Origin: Mastigocoleus testarum BC008
Lineage (GTDB): Bacteria; Cyanobacteriota; Cyanobacteriia; Cyanobacteriales; Nostocaceae
NCBI RefSeq assembly: GCF_001456025.1
Contig: NZ_LMTZ01000088.1
Span: forward strand, 62,001 to 126,000
Direction: 5' to 3'
Length of the DNA: 64,000 nucleotides
Of this stretch, positions 1 to 8,719 are shown piece by piece. The notes beneath the pieces were generated by a model that was given only the letters and a program-made list of their open reading frames with translations, was not told the DNA's origin and made no database searches. Position 1 is the stretch's first letter. Each line of letters begins with the position of its first letter. A program made the translations under genes and the position numbers.

Positions 1-177
1 AAAAAGGTTAGTGAAGGTTCTTTAAAAAATAGATCTGTTGTTCTTGATTTTGGAACAGTTAAACCAGGAAAAACTGTTACGCGACAATATGCAAGAATTT
101 TCTTGCGTGATTTTAAAACACCCAGTGAGTTAACTAAAAATATTCAAACTGTGGTGGAGAATACAAAAATAAATTAG
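1..177 (+). CDS. C-terminal end of an unrecognised protein (partial)
   Basis: An open frame runs from the window edge to a TAG at 175-177 and gives the last 58 residues of a protein. They include LDFGTVKPGKTVTRQYARIF, an alternating hydrophobic and charged pattern that suggests beta-strands, and end in ENTKIN. No family is recognisable from this tail. It lies upstream of, and on the same strand as, the polysaccharide glycosyltransferases, so a role in the same locus is possible but unproven. Confidence 0.45.
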   Translation, partial: KKVSEGSLKNRSVVLDFGTVKPGKTVTRQYARIFLRDFKTPSELTKNIQTVVENTKIN

Positions 178-285
178 TAATTAATACAACTGTCACATTG
201 ATTGACAACAGATGTTTGCCAATGGTATGTGGTAACACTTAAAATCCATGCAACAACTATTGCACAGTTAATCCTTTTATAAGTA

Positions 286-2085
286 ATGTACGCTAATTTT
301 CGTGTTCCTACCAAAATTAATAAACTTCATCAACTTCAGCGCAAACAAGGATTTAAAAGGCTCTTAAAGTACCTTTATCAACGTCAAGTATCATCCTTCA
401 AAGAAAAAATAAATTATCAAAAGTGGATAGCAAAAAATCTTTTTACTAAAGAATATATTGCCACAGCCAAAGAGGAAATAACTCAATGGAAGTTACGACC
501 GAAATTTTCAGTCATTATTCCTGTATATAATGTCGAGGAAAAATGGTTGGAAAAAGCAATAGGATCTGTTCGTAATCAAATATATCCATATTGGGAACTC
601 TGCATCGCCGATGATGCTTCCTCAAAACCCCATATTTCCTTGCTTTTAAATAAGTATATAGAAATTGACTCGCGTATCAAAGTTGTATTCCGTACAGAAA
701 ATGGACATATTTCAGCAGCTAGTAACTCAGCCTTAGAATTAGCAACGGGTGATTATATAGCACTTTTAGATCATGATGATGAGTTAGCAATTAATGCTTT
801 ATATGAAAATGCGAAGCTAATTAACCAGCATCCTGATGCAGATTTTATTTATAGCGACGAAGACAAAATAGATATTAAAGGAAAGCGATTTTCTCCTTGT
901 TTTAAACCAGATTGGTCCCCAGAATACTTATATGCAACTATGTATACCTGTCATTTAGGTGTATATAGAAGAAGTATTATCCACGAAATTGGTGGATTTC
1001 GCAGCGAATACGACGGTTCCCAAGATTACGATCTCGCACTAAGAGTTGTAGAAAAAACCAAAAATATTTATCATATCCCCAAAATTCTTTACCATTGGCG
1101 TAGTATACCTGCTTCTGCTGCATCTGGTTCCGAAGCAAAGCCTTGGGCTTATACTGGTGGAAGAAAAGCTTTGGAGGATATGCTTGTACGTAATTCACAA
1201 TCAGGTACCATAGAAGAAACTCCCAACCCCGGTATTTATAGGTTGAGAAGAGGCATTGTCGGGCAACCTCTGGTGAGTATAATTATTCCTAGTGCAGGTA
1301 TAGAGTTGAATACTTCTTCTGGCAATCTATGTTTATTGGAGAATTGCATTCGTAGTATTCAAAAGTTAAGTACTTATAAAAATTATGAAATTATAGTAGT
1401 AGATGGTTACGATATTCCGGAATCAACTCTGAAGAAAATTACAACTTATGGTGCTCAGCTAGTCCGTTGTGGTGAACCTTTTAATTTCTCAATGAGAATC
1501 AATAAAGGTGCAAATCAAGCTAAAGGTGAATTTCTGCTGTTGCTCAATGATGATACAGAGATCATTTCTCCAGATTGGCTTGAGTCAATGTTGGAGGTGT
1601 CACAACAAAAGGAAGTTGGTGCTGTTGGAGCAAAACTTTTATCACCTGATGGTAAAATACAGCATACAGGAACAGTAATTCTTGATGGAAACCCCTGTCA
1701 TGTTTTCTACGGTTGTGACAGTGAACATCCAGGTTACCATTGTTCCAATATTGTCACCAGAAATTATTTGGCTGTAACTGCTGCTTGCTTGATGATGCGA
1801 CAAGAAGTATTCGGTGAGTTGGGAGGACTTGATGAGAGTTTTCCTCTTAACTATAATGACGTGGATCTGTGCTTGAAAGCGCATCAAGCAGGATATCGAA
1901 ATGTTGTAACATCATATGCTCAACTGATTCACTATGAATCAATCAGTAGAGGAAAAGGATTAAAACCAGGAGAATTTCAGCAATTTAATCGTAAATGGCA
2001 GGATTATTTACAAAGATTAGGCAAGGACCCATATTATAATCCTAACTTGTCTTATAAATCTGCGAATTATGAAATTCTTTGTTAA
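286..2085 (+). CDS. Two-domain family 2 glycosyltransferase
   Basis: Cytoplasmic glycosyltransferase, probably adding sugars to a cell-surface polysaccharide or O-antigen. The 599 residues hold two GT2 (GT-A fold) domains in tandem. The first begins at about residue 73 (KFSVIIPVYN) with DDAS at 109-112 and DHDD at 162-165. The second begins at about residue 328 (QPLVSIIIPSAG) with NDDTE at 421-425 and a late YNDVDLCLKAHQAGYR motif. The acidic clusters are the expected nucleotide-sugar/metal sites. The roughly 70 N-terminal residues are basic and unassigned. The next gene is another GT2 and the dTDP-rhamnose genes follow, so a rhamnosyl or related transfer is plausible. Acceptor and donor cannot be read from sequence. 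Confidence 0.88.
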   Translation: MYANFRVPTKINKLHQLQRKQGFKRLLKYLYQRQVSSFKEKINYQKWIAKNLFTKEYIATAKEEITQWKLRPKFSVIIPVYNVEEKWLEKAIGSVRNQIYPYWELCIADDASSKPHISLLLNKYIEIDSRIKVVFRTENGHISAASNSALELATGDYIALLDHDDELAINALYENAKLINQHPDADFIYSDEDKIDIKGKRFSPCFKPDWSPEYLYATMYTCHLGVYRRSIIHEIGGFRSEYDGSQDYDLALRVVEKTKNIYHIPKILYHWRSIPASAASGSEAKPWAYTGGRKALEDMLVRNSQSGTIEETPNPGIYRLRRGIVGQPLVSIIIPSAGIELNTSSGNLCLLENCIRSIQKLSTYKNYEIIVVDGYDIPESTLKKITTYGAQLVRCGEPFNFSMRINKGANQAKGEFLLLLNDDTEIISPDWLESMLEVSQQKEVGAVGAKLLSPDGKIQHTGTVILDGNPCHVFYGCDSEHPGYHCSNIVTRNYLAVTAACLMMRQEVFGELGGLDESFPLNYNDVDLCLKAHQAGYRNVVTSYAQLIHYESISRGKGLKPGEFQQFNRKWQDYLQRLGKDPYYNPNLSYKSANYEILC

Positions 2086-2188
2086 AAAAAAGGAATGGAG
2101 AACAGTATTTGTAGAGTGCGTTATCGCTTTAGTTTAACGCGTGATTAATAATCCATGATTACGAATGATCTAGTCAAATAGAACTGAA

Positions 2189-3034
2189 GTGATTTATCTC
2201 TTAACAGTCAATTATAATTCAAGTAATTTAGTTGCTAAATTAATCGATTCTCTATCAGTTGACCCCAATGTTGACTATAAAATCGTTATTATAAATAACT
2301 CTCCAAAAGATAATTATATTTCTCAACTTAAAAGTGAATCTGTCACTATTTTAGAAGCTGGAGAAAACTTAGGTTTTGGATTAGCTTGTAACCTTGGAAT
2401 TAAATGGGTTTTTGAACGTAATCCCCAAGCAATTATTTGGTTAATTAATCCAGATGCTTATTTTTTAGAAAATAATTTGGATAAGGTCCAAGACTTTTTT
2501 GAAAAGTATCCACAAATATCAATACTCGGAACAATTGTACGTGACCCGAAAGGTGAAATTTGGTTTTCTGGTGGTCGTTTTATTCCTCAAACTGGTGCAA
2601 TTTTAACTGAAGATTTATTAAAAAACACAGATTCAGCTTATATCCCCTGCGATTGGATTTCAGGCTGTAGTCTGATTATTTATTTAAAAAATTTTCCCGA
2701 TTGTCCTTACTTCGATCCAGCTTATTTTTTATACTACGAAGATTTTGATTTTTGTCGACGCTATGTAAATCAGGGACACTTAATTGCAATTACCAAAGAA
2801 TTCGGAATAATTCACCAACCATCTTCAATCACTAACAGAAATATTTTTCGCAAAATCAAACATAGTACTTACAGTTATTTATTAACTCAAGAGAGATATA
2901 CAAATAATATAATTCTTACTATGAGGTTAAGTCGAATTATTATTTATGCTTTACTTCTAATATTTTTTAGACCCAAGTTAAGTTTGGGTAAGTTCATCGG
3001 AGTATCAAATTATTTATTCGGTAAAAAGCTATAA
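2189..3034 (+). CDS. Family 2 glycosyltransferase, rhamnosyltransferase-like
   Basis: A 281-residue GT2 protein starting at a GTG. The start gives the typical MIYLLTVNYNS strand of the GT-A fold. Further motifs are GENLGFG at about 58-64, INPDA at 86-90 (DXD-like metal site) and YYEDFDFC near residue 182. This arrangement is common in bacterial rhamnosyltransferases. A hydrophobic stretch near residues 248-262 (IIIYALLLIFF) may tether the C terminus to the membrane. It follows another GT2 on the same strand after about 100 bp, and converges on rfbD, the last gene of the dTDP-L-rhamnose operon, which would supply a fitting donor. The specificity is inferred. Confidence 0.85.
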   Translation: MIYLLTVNYNSSNLVAKLIDSLSVDPNVDYKIVIINNSPKDNYISQLKSESVTILEAGENLGFGLACNLGIKWVFERNPQAIIWLINPDAYFLENNLDKVQDFFEKYPQISILGTIVRDPKGEIWFSGGRFIPQTGAILTEDLLKNTDSAYIPCDWISGCSLIIYLKNFPDCPYFDPAYFLYYEDFDFCRRYVNQGHLIAITKEFGIIHQPSSITNRNIFRKIKHSTYSYLLTQERYTNNIILTMRLSRIIIYALLLIFFRPKLSLGKFIGVSNYLFGKKL

Positions 3035-3092
3035 ATAAAGCTATAAATATTTACTGGGGTTATCTAGTAATCAATAACTGACTAATAACTGG

Positions 3093-4001
3093 CTATATCT
3101 GAATTTTATTATTTGGAGCTATCGCCACCTTTAAGCTCTCTTCCCAATCTGATAAAACTACGCCAAAGCTATTAGATAATTTTCCACAATCAAGTAATGA
3201 ATAAGCAGGTCTTTTTGCTGGTGTTGGGTATTCTTCGGAACTAATAGGTACTAAACTTTCTAATTTTTGCTCATTAATATCATTCTCAAATATCGCTTTA
3301 GCAAAACCATACCAGCTGGTTTTTCCACTCGCACTTAAATGATATATTCCAGCCTTATGAGTTAGGTAATCAGATACATTCTCATTAGCCCCAGCCAAAA
3401 TTTCTGTAGTTGCTTTTGCGATCGCTCCACTCCAAGTAGGTGCTCCAATTTGATCGTCAACAACCCTGAGTTCTTTGCGTTCCCGTCCCAGTCTAAGCAT
3501 AGTTAGTAAAAAGTTTTTCCCTCGCAGACTGTAAACCCAACTGGTACGCAAAATTAAATGTGGTACTTCCACAGCTTGAATTGCTTGCTCCCCAGCAAGT
3601 TTAGTCTTTCCATAAATATTTTGTGGATTAGTTGTGTCTAATTCTGTATAAGGTTTTTGACTCTCGCCATCAAAAACATAATCTGTCGAATAGTGTACAA
3701 CGGCTGCACCTATTTGCTTTGCTTCTTCTGCAATTACACCTGGTGCGGTACCATTAACCATCATCGCCAATTCTGGCTCTGACTCTGCTTTATCCACTGC
3801 GGTGTAAGCAGCGGGATTGACTATTAAATCAGGTTTCACTTCTCGGATAAGATAACGAATACTATCAGGTTGGGTTAAATCCATTTGTAAACTTGCACCT
3901 TTAGTATCTCGTCCCGAAGTTATCACCTCACCCAAAGTTATCAAAGTACGTTGTAATTCCCAACCAACCTGTCCAGTTACACCCGTAAGTAAAATTTTCA
4001 T
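3093..4001 (-). CDS. rfbD: dTDP-4-dehydrorhamnose reductase
   Basis: Last step of dTDP-L-rhamnose synthesis: NAD(P)H reduction of dTDP-4-keto-L-rhamnose. It is a 302-residue short-chain dehydrogenase with the N-terminal GVTGQVGWEL cofactor motif (7-16), STDYVF at 105-110, and the catalytic Tyr130/Lys134 pair in YGKTK. Length and motifs are normal for RfbD/RmlD. The ATG at 4001 directly abuts the TAA of rfbC (4002-4004), so the two are almost certainly co-transcribed and possibly translationally coupled. It is the fourth and last gene of the minus-strand order rfbB-rfbA-rfbC-rfbD. Confidence 0.96.
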   Translation of the reverse strand: MKILLTGVTGQVGWELQRTLITLGEVITSGRDTKGASLQMDLTQPDSIRYLIREVKPDLIVNPAAYTAVDKAESEPELAMMVNGTAPGVIAEEAKQIGAAVVHYSTDYVFDGESQKPYTELDTTNPQNIYGKTKLAGEQAIQAVEVPHLILRTSWVYSLRGKNFLLTMLRLGRERKELRVVDDQIGAPTWSGAIAKATTEILAGANENVSDYLTHKAGIYHLSASGKTSWYGFAKAIFENDINEQKLESLVPISSEEYPTPAKRPAYSLLDCGKLSNSFGVVLSDWEESLKVAIAPNNKIQI

Positions 4002-4547
4002 TTATTCATACACCTGCGCATCTCCCAACAACTTACCAAGTTTATCTTTTTCAGACAAAATAGGTTCTTCTTGAATTTGCCAAGAAATTCTGATATTGGG
4101 GTCGTTCCAAAGAATACAACGTTCATGCTGTGGAGCATAGAAGTCTGTTGTTTTGTACAAAAAATCAGCGTAATCAGATAGCACAATAAAACCATGAGCG
4201 AATCCTGGTGGTATCCAAAGCTGCTGTTTATTCTCAGCACTCAAGCGAACACCAACCCACTGACCAAATGTTTTAGAGTTTTTCCGTAAATCTACAGCAA
4301 CATCGAATACTAAACCTGCTACAACTCTTACTAGTTTTCCTTGGGGTTGTTTGATTTGGTAGTGCAAGCCACGCAAAACATTTCTAGCTGAACGAGAGTG
4401 ATTATCTTGGACAAAATTTGCTGAGATCCCAGCCTTTTCTAAAAAAGCTTTTTCGTTATAACTTTCAAAAAAGAAACCGCGTTCATCCCCAAATACCTGT
4501 GGCTCAATTATTAACACATCAGGAATTTGTGTTTGTATTATTTTCAT
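4002..4547 (-). CDS. rfbC: dTDP-4-dehydrorhamnose 3,5-epimerase
   Basis: Third step of dTDP-L-rhamnose synthesis: double epimerisation at C3 and C5. It is a 181-residue cupin with normal family length. Visible landmarks are FGDERGFFFESYN (19-31), the catalytic His62 in RGLHYQ, WIPPGFAHGF (111-120) and the active-site Tyr131 in YKTTDFY. The ATG at 4547 follows a short gap from rfbA, and the stop touches the start of rfbD. All signature residues are present and there is no sign of decay. Confidence 0.96.
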   Translation of the reverse strand: MKIIQTQIPDVLIIEPQVFGDERGFFFESYNEKAFLEKAGISANFVQDNHSRSARNVLRGLHYQIKQPQGKLVRVVAGLVFDVAVDLRKNSKTFGQWVGVRLSAENKQQLWIPPGFAHGFIVLSDYADFLYKTTDFYAPQHERCILWNDPNIRISWQIQEEPILSEKDKLGKLLGDAQVYE

Positions 4548-4682
4548 TACTAATTTCTTTCTTCACCCTGAATATTTTATGTATTGAAGTTAACTATATA
4601 AAAATAGTTTCACAAATAGTTTAATATATTTCGATGCAAACAAGTATAAGAATAAATGTTGTCATATATCCCATTGAAAAAA

Positions 4683-5564
4683 TCAAATATTCAGTAACTC
4701 ATCATCCAAAATTTTTACCAGGTAGCGACCGTAGGTACTTTTTGCCATTGGTTCTGTTAACCTACGTAAATGGGTCGAATCAATATATCCTAATCGATAG
4801 GCGATTTCTTCTATGCAAGCTATTTTCAAACCTTGTCGCTCTTCTAAAGTCTGAATATAATTACCTGCTTGAAGCAAAGATTCGTGAGTACCAGTATCTA
4901 GCCAAGCGTATCCCCGACCCAAGATTTCTACTTTTAATTGACCCTTTTTTAAATATACTAAATTCACATCAGTAATTTCTAACTCATTGCGAGCAGAAGG
5001 TTTAAGATTAGCAGCAATTTCTACCACTTGAGAATCATAAAAGTAAATTCCAGGTACAGCATATTTAGATTTGGGAATTACGGGTTTTTCTTCTAAACTA
5101 ATTACCTGTCCTTTTGTATTAAATTCAATTACACCATATTGATTGGGATCTTTGACTTGATAACCAAATACTAAGCCACCTTGACTTAAATTAGAAGCCC
5201 GAGCCAATATTTCAGTCAAAGCATGACCGTAAAAAATATTATCACCTAATATTAAACAAACTGGCTCATTACCAATAAAGTCTTTGCCTAAAATAAATGC
5301 TTGTGCGAGACCTGCTGGTTTTGATTGCTCAATATAATCAAACTTTAACCCCCATTGACTACCATCTTTTAATAGTTGCTGAAACAGAGGTAAATCCCTC
5401 GGTGTAGAAATAATTAAAATTTCACGTATCCCGGCTAGCATTAATACAGATAGGGGATAGTAAATCATAGGTTTGTCATAAACTGGCATCAGCTGTTTAC
5501 TAATAACACGAGTTAGGGGATATAATCTGGTACCAGAACCGCCTGCCAGAATGATTCCTTTCAT
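4683..5564 (-). CDS. rfbA: Glucose-1-phosphate thymidylyltransferase
   Basis: First step of the pathway: glucose-1-phosphate plus dTTP gives dTDP-glucose and pyrophosphate. The 293-residue protein carries the nucleotidyltransferase signature GGSGTRLYPLT at 8-18, followed by PMIYYPLSVLMLAGI and the ILGDNIFYG metal-binding segment. The C-terminal helical region (about 245-293) matches long-form RmlA/RfbA. It lies between rfbB (about 130 bp upstream) and rfbC (135 bp downstream) on the same strand. The enzyme is usually feedback-inhibited by dTDP-rhamnose, a family property that cannot be checked here. Confidence 0.96.
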   Translation of the reverse strand: MKGIILAGGSGTRLYPLTRVISKQLMPVYDKPMIYYPLSVLMLAGIREILIISTPRDLPLFQQLLKDGSQWGLKFDYIEQSKPAGLAQAFILGKDFIGNEPVCLILGDNIFYGHALTEILARASNLSQGGLVFGYQVKDPNQYGVIEFNTKGQVISLEEKPVIPKSKYAVPGIYFYDSQVVEIAANLKPSARNELEITDVNLVYLKKGQLKVEILGRGYAWLDTGTHESLLQAGNYIQTLEERQGLKIACIEEIAYRLGYIDSTHLRRLTEPMAKSTYGRYLVKILDDELLNI

Positions 5565-5695
5565 TTTCTACCTCTAGTATAATTGTAAAAAAATTAATAC
5601 AATTCATTAAAAAATTGTTCCAAAAAAATTAAATTGGAACTTCTTTAAATCGAAATTTTCTGCAGAATTGTTTTGCTAATATACCTTTATTTAGA

Positions 5696-6766
5696 TTAAA
5701 ATTTTCTGTGTTCGTAATTTTGCTTGATCCAATTTGTATAAGCACCGGAACGAATAGATTCTACCCAATTAGAATTATTTACATACCATTCAATTGTTTT
5801 GAACAAACCACTTTCAAAAGTTTCTTTAGGTCGCCAACCTAAAAGTTTTTCAAGTTTACCGCAATCAATTGCGTAGCGCCTATCATGACCTGGGCGGTCT
5901 TTGACAAATGTAATCAGAGAAGAATAGCTTAAACCAGGTTTTGGCACTAATTCATCGAGAATGGTACAAATTTTTTCAACAACTGCCAAATTGCTTTGCT
6001 CGTTTAAACCACCAATATTATAAGTCTCACCAAATTTGCCTTCCCTAAGAATAAGGTTTATTGCTTCGCAATGGTCCCTAACGTAAAGCCAATCCCGCAC
6101 ATTTTGACCGTCTCCATAGATTGGCAAAGTTTTTCCATCTAAAGCATTGAGGATCATCAAAGGAATTAATTTTTCTGGGAATTGACGCGGTCCATAGTTG
6201 TTAGAACAGTTCGTCGTTATGGTAGGTAAGCCGTAAGTATGATGATATGCTCTGACAAAATGATCGGAAGAAGCTTTTGACGCTGCATAGGGACTATTAG
6301 GTGCATAGGGAGTATCTTCGCGAAAAGCCGGATCTGTTGGATTTAGAGAACCGTATACTTCATCTGTAGATACATGCACAAAGCGAAACTTTTCTTGTTG
6401 GGGTGAGGATAGCTTTTCCCAATACAGCCTAGTTGTTTCCAATAATTTAAATGTCCCTACTACATTAGTTTCAACAAAGCTTAATGGGTTCAAAATCGAA
6501 CGGTCAACATGACTTTCAGCTGCAAAATTAATAATTGCATCTGGATGATATTGTTCAAGGAGATTACTTACTAACTCTAAATCGGCGATATCTCCTTGTA
6601 TAAAATGGTAATTTTTATCTTCTTCTAATTCTGCTAGGTTTTGTAAGTTACTAGCGTAGGTTAACTTGTCTAAATTGATAATATTTGCCCAGTTTTCCAT
6701 TCTCGCTTGGAGAATAAAATTTGCACCAATGAAACCTGCTCCACCCGTTATTAATAATTTTTGCAT
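5696..6766 (-). CDS. rfbB: dTDP-glucose 4,6-dehydratase
   Basis: Second step of the pathway: dTDP-glucose to dTDP-4-keto-6-deoxyglucose with bound NAD. It is a 356-residue extended SDR enzyme with the Rossmann motif TGGAGFIGANF (7-17), the catalytic Thr-Asp-Glu triplet at 134-136 (STDEVYG) and Tyr160/Lys164 in YAASK. NCSNNYGPRQFPEKLIPLM is the usual substrate-binding segment. It is the first gene of the minus-strand rfbBACD operon, so the promoter should lie in the 730-bp space upstream (6767-7496), which also holds an inverted-repeat element. Confidence 0.96.
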   Translation of the reverse strand: MQKLLITGGAGFIGANFILQARMENWANIINLDKLTYASNLQNLAELEEDKNYHFIQGDIADLELVSNLLEQYHPDAIINFAAESHVDRSILNPLSFVETNVVGTFKLLETTRLYWEKLSSPQQEKFRFVHVSTDEVYGSLNPTDPAFREDTPYAPNSPYAASKASSDHFVRAYHHTYGLPTITTNCSNNYGPRQFPEKLIPLMILNALDGKTLPIYGDGQNVRDWLYVRDHCEAINLILREGKFGETYNIGGLNEQSNLAVVEKICTILDELVPKPGLSYSSLITFVKDRPGHDRRYAIDCGKLEKLLGWRPKETFESGLFKTIEWYVNNSNWVESIRSGAYTNWIKQNYEHRKF

Positions 6767-6833
6767 ATCAAAATAATAAATTAATATTTACTCAACTTAT
6801 TTACTCAGCAGTTCGCTCTGTGGGGGATTAATT

Positions 6834-6996
6834 TTAGGACTTACGCACTCATAATCGGAAATAAGGTTTTATGATTATTGAGTCCTAACGGACACGCTCC
6901 ACTAACGCTGTCGCTAGCCGGCAGCAAAGCTGTTAGCAAAGCGTGATATTAGTTACACGTAATGAGATAAATATGTAATCCGTGCCTAAGTCCTGA
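6834..6996. repeat. MITE-like inverted-repeat element, ACTTACGCAC family, copy 1
   Basis: The left end reads TTAGGACTTACGCAC (6834-6848). The right end (982-996 of the 6 kb block) is, as reverse complement, TCAGGACTTAGGCAC. The two match at 13 of 15 positions and bound a 163-bp non-coding segment with internal GC-rich inverted motifs around 6895-6945. A second element with the same outer sequence lies at 37043-37257. There is no transposase frame, so it would be non-autonomous. Confidence 0.6.
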
Positions 6997-7446
6997 ATTT
7001 ATCCAACATAATTCAATTTCTGAAACCAAAAAATAATGTGCTTATATGCTTTAAATGATATTTTTTGAGTGGCACAGGACATTTTTCTTAAAAACAGGCA
7101 CGCTTTAGTTAGGTAGAGCTAACATACCATGTATAAAAACAATGTCTTGAATCTTATTAGATTTGAATATTATTAAAAATTTTGAACTATCAGTAGGATT
7201 GACATTTTATAGTTTACGATTTTTGCCTGTATCCTCCTTTTAACAAGATTTAAGCTAACTGTTATGGGCACATTTGCATTATTAGTTTACGCTTTTTCAG
7301 TGATTTTAGGTAACTTCACATTCAGATAACCAATTCTTTTAACCCGTCCATTAGGTTTGAGTTCGTGACCCTTACAGCGTTTATCTTGGTAATCTGGCAA
7401 AGATAGGCTATGTAAGGTTAAGTTAGAAAGTCGAATAAATGAATTT

Positions 7447-7480
7447 TCCAATCCGCTAACAAATCCAATCCGCTAACAAA
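7447..7480 (+). repeat. Perfect 17-bp tandem duplication upstream of gmd
   Basis: TCCAATCCGCTAACAAA occurs twice in direct succession (7447-7463 and 7464-7480), ending 16 bp before the gmd ATG. The copies are identical, which suggests a recent slip. It sits where the ribosome binding region and 5' untranslated region should be, and no clear Shine-Dalgarno motif is visible between it and the ATG. Confidence 0.85.
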
Positions 7481-7496
7481 TTAGATAAATCAATTT

Positions 7497-8483
7497 ATGA
7501 ATAAAGCAGCCCTAATTACAGGATTAACTGGACAAGATGGTTCTTACTTAGCCGAACTTCTCATTTCCAAAGGTTATCAAGTTTTTGGATTAGTTCGTCG
7601 TACCAGCACTAGTAGCTTAGAGCGAATAAAGCACCTTTCTGGCAAAGTTAAAATCATATCTGGTGATTTGCTCGATCAATCTTCATTGATGGATGTCATT
7701 GCTGAAGCCCAACCGGATGAGATTTATAACCTTGCTTCCCAGAGTTATGTTCCCCTTTCTTGGACTCAACCTGCTTTAACTGCCGAATATACAGCACTTG
7801 GAGTATCTCGACTTCTTGAGTCTATCCGTCGTTGTAAATCAGATGCTAGGCTTTATCAAGCTTCTAGTAGTGAAGTGTTTGGTCAACCTGATAGTTCTCC
7901 TCAAACAGAACTTACAGCATTTCGCCCTCGTAATCCCTATGGTGTTGCTAAAGCTTACGCCCATTGGATGACCGTTAATTACAGACAGCATTATAATCTC
8001 TACGCTTGTTGTGGCATAACTTATACCCATGAATCTCCACGTCGCGGTACGGAGTTTGTTTTTCGTAAAATTACCAATACTGCCGCACAGATCAAACTTG
8101 GTTTAGCTACAGAACTTAAATTGGGTAACTTAGATGCCAAACGTGATTGGTGTTATGCCGAAGATGCTGTTTATGCGATGTGGTTAATGTTACAGCAAAA
8201 CAATCCAGATGACTATGTTATTGCCAGTGGGGAAACCCATTCTGTGAAAGAATTAGTCAAATGTGCTTTTGAGTATCTTGGTTTAGATTGGCAAAATCAT
8301 GTCTCTGTGGATCCAGAGTTTTACCGTCCAAATGAAAATATACAATTAGTCGGTTGTGTAGATAAGATTAATACTCAACTTGATTGGAAACCACAGTATT
8401 CTTTTGAGGAATTGGTAAAACTTATGGTTGACTACGATTTGAAAAGGTTAAAAGATAGCGGTACATTACCAATACCATGCTAA
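7497..8483 (+). CDS. gmd: GDP-mannose 4,6-dehydratase
   Basis: Converts GDP-D-mannose to GDP-4-keto-6-deoxy-D-mannose, precursor of GDP-fucose, GDP-D-rhamnose and related deoxy sugars. It is a 328-residue extended SDR with TGLTGQDGSYL (8-18), SSSEVFG (123-129), catalytic Tyr148/Lys152 in YGVAK, and the diagnostic THESPRRGTEFVFRKIT segment (Gmd usually has NHESPRRG). No GDP-fucose synthase or GDP-rhamnose synthase (rmd) gene is visible in the window, so the final sugar must be completed elsewhere or by an unrecognised reductase. It lies on the plus strand, divergent from rfbB and upstream of a GT4 gene. Confidence 0.92.
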   Translation: MNKAALITGLTGQDGSYLAELLISKGYQVFGLVRRTSTSSLERIKHLSGKVKIISGDLLDQSSLMDVIAEAQPDEIYNLASQSYVPLSWTQPALTAEYTALGVSRLLESIRRCKSDARLYQASSSEVFGQPDSSPQTELTAFRPRNPYGVAKAYAHWMTVNYRQHYNLYACCGITYTHESPRRGTEFVFRKITNTAAQIKLGLATELKLGNLDAKRDWCYAEDAVYAMWLMLQQNNPDDYVIASGETHSVKELVKCAFEYLGLDWQNHVSVDPEFYRPNENIQLVGCVDKINTQLDWKPQYSFEELVKLMVDYDLKRLKDSGTLPIPC

Positions 8484-8583
8484 AAGTTGTAATTGATTGC
8501 AATCCAATTGCAGCCAAGTAAAGTGGAGTTTACTTATATTTAATCTCTTACCTATATTCTTTACAAGCAAAACTATCTTTTAA

Positions 8584-8644
8584 CTAAGAATTAAGTTTCG
8601 ACCGAACTTAAAATTCTTAGATAGTAATCCAGTTCTTACTGGAT
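8584..8644 (+). terminator. Two adjacent hairpins after gmd, the second followed by CTTTT
   Basis: The first hairpin (8584-8620) pairs 9 bp at the base (CTAAGAATT with AATTCTTAG) and 5 bp above (AAGTT with AACTT), with a two-base bulge and a seven-base loop. The second (8627-8644) pairs ATCCAGT with ACTGGAT around TCTT and is followed by CTTTTC. They lie 100-160 bp after the gmd stop and 75 bp before the GT4 gene. They could end gmd transcription or regulate the downstream gene; the poly-U run is short. Confidence 0.5.
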
Positions 8645-8719
8645 CTTTTCAGATTCATATCTTACCAATTTCACCTAAATATGTATAAATCTATTTAAAA
8701 TTCTATAGGAGCAAAAGGT

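Larger units (their letters stand above)
6767..7496. other. Divergent intergenic region between rfbB and gmd
   Basis: No gene is supported in these 730 bases. The region must hold divergent promoters for the rfbBACD operon and for gmd, and it contains an inverted-repeat element (6834-6996) and a tandem duplication next to the gmd start (7447-7480). The stretch 7000-7440 is AT-rich and shows no coding frame of note. Confidence 0.7.

Noticed and set aside
4634..4975. 113-residue open frame overlapping rfbA on the opposite strand
   Set aside because: Almost wholly within the antisense of an unmistakable rfbA; composition is that of a reverse-frame shadow.
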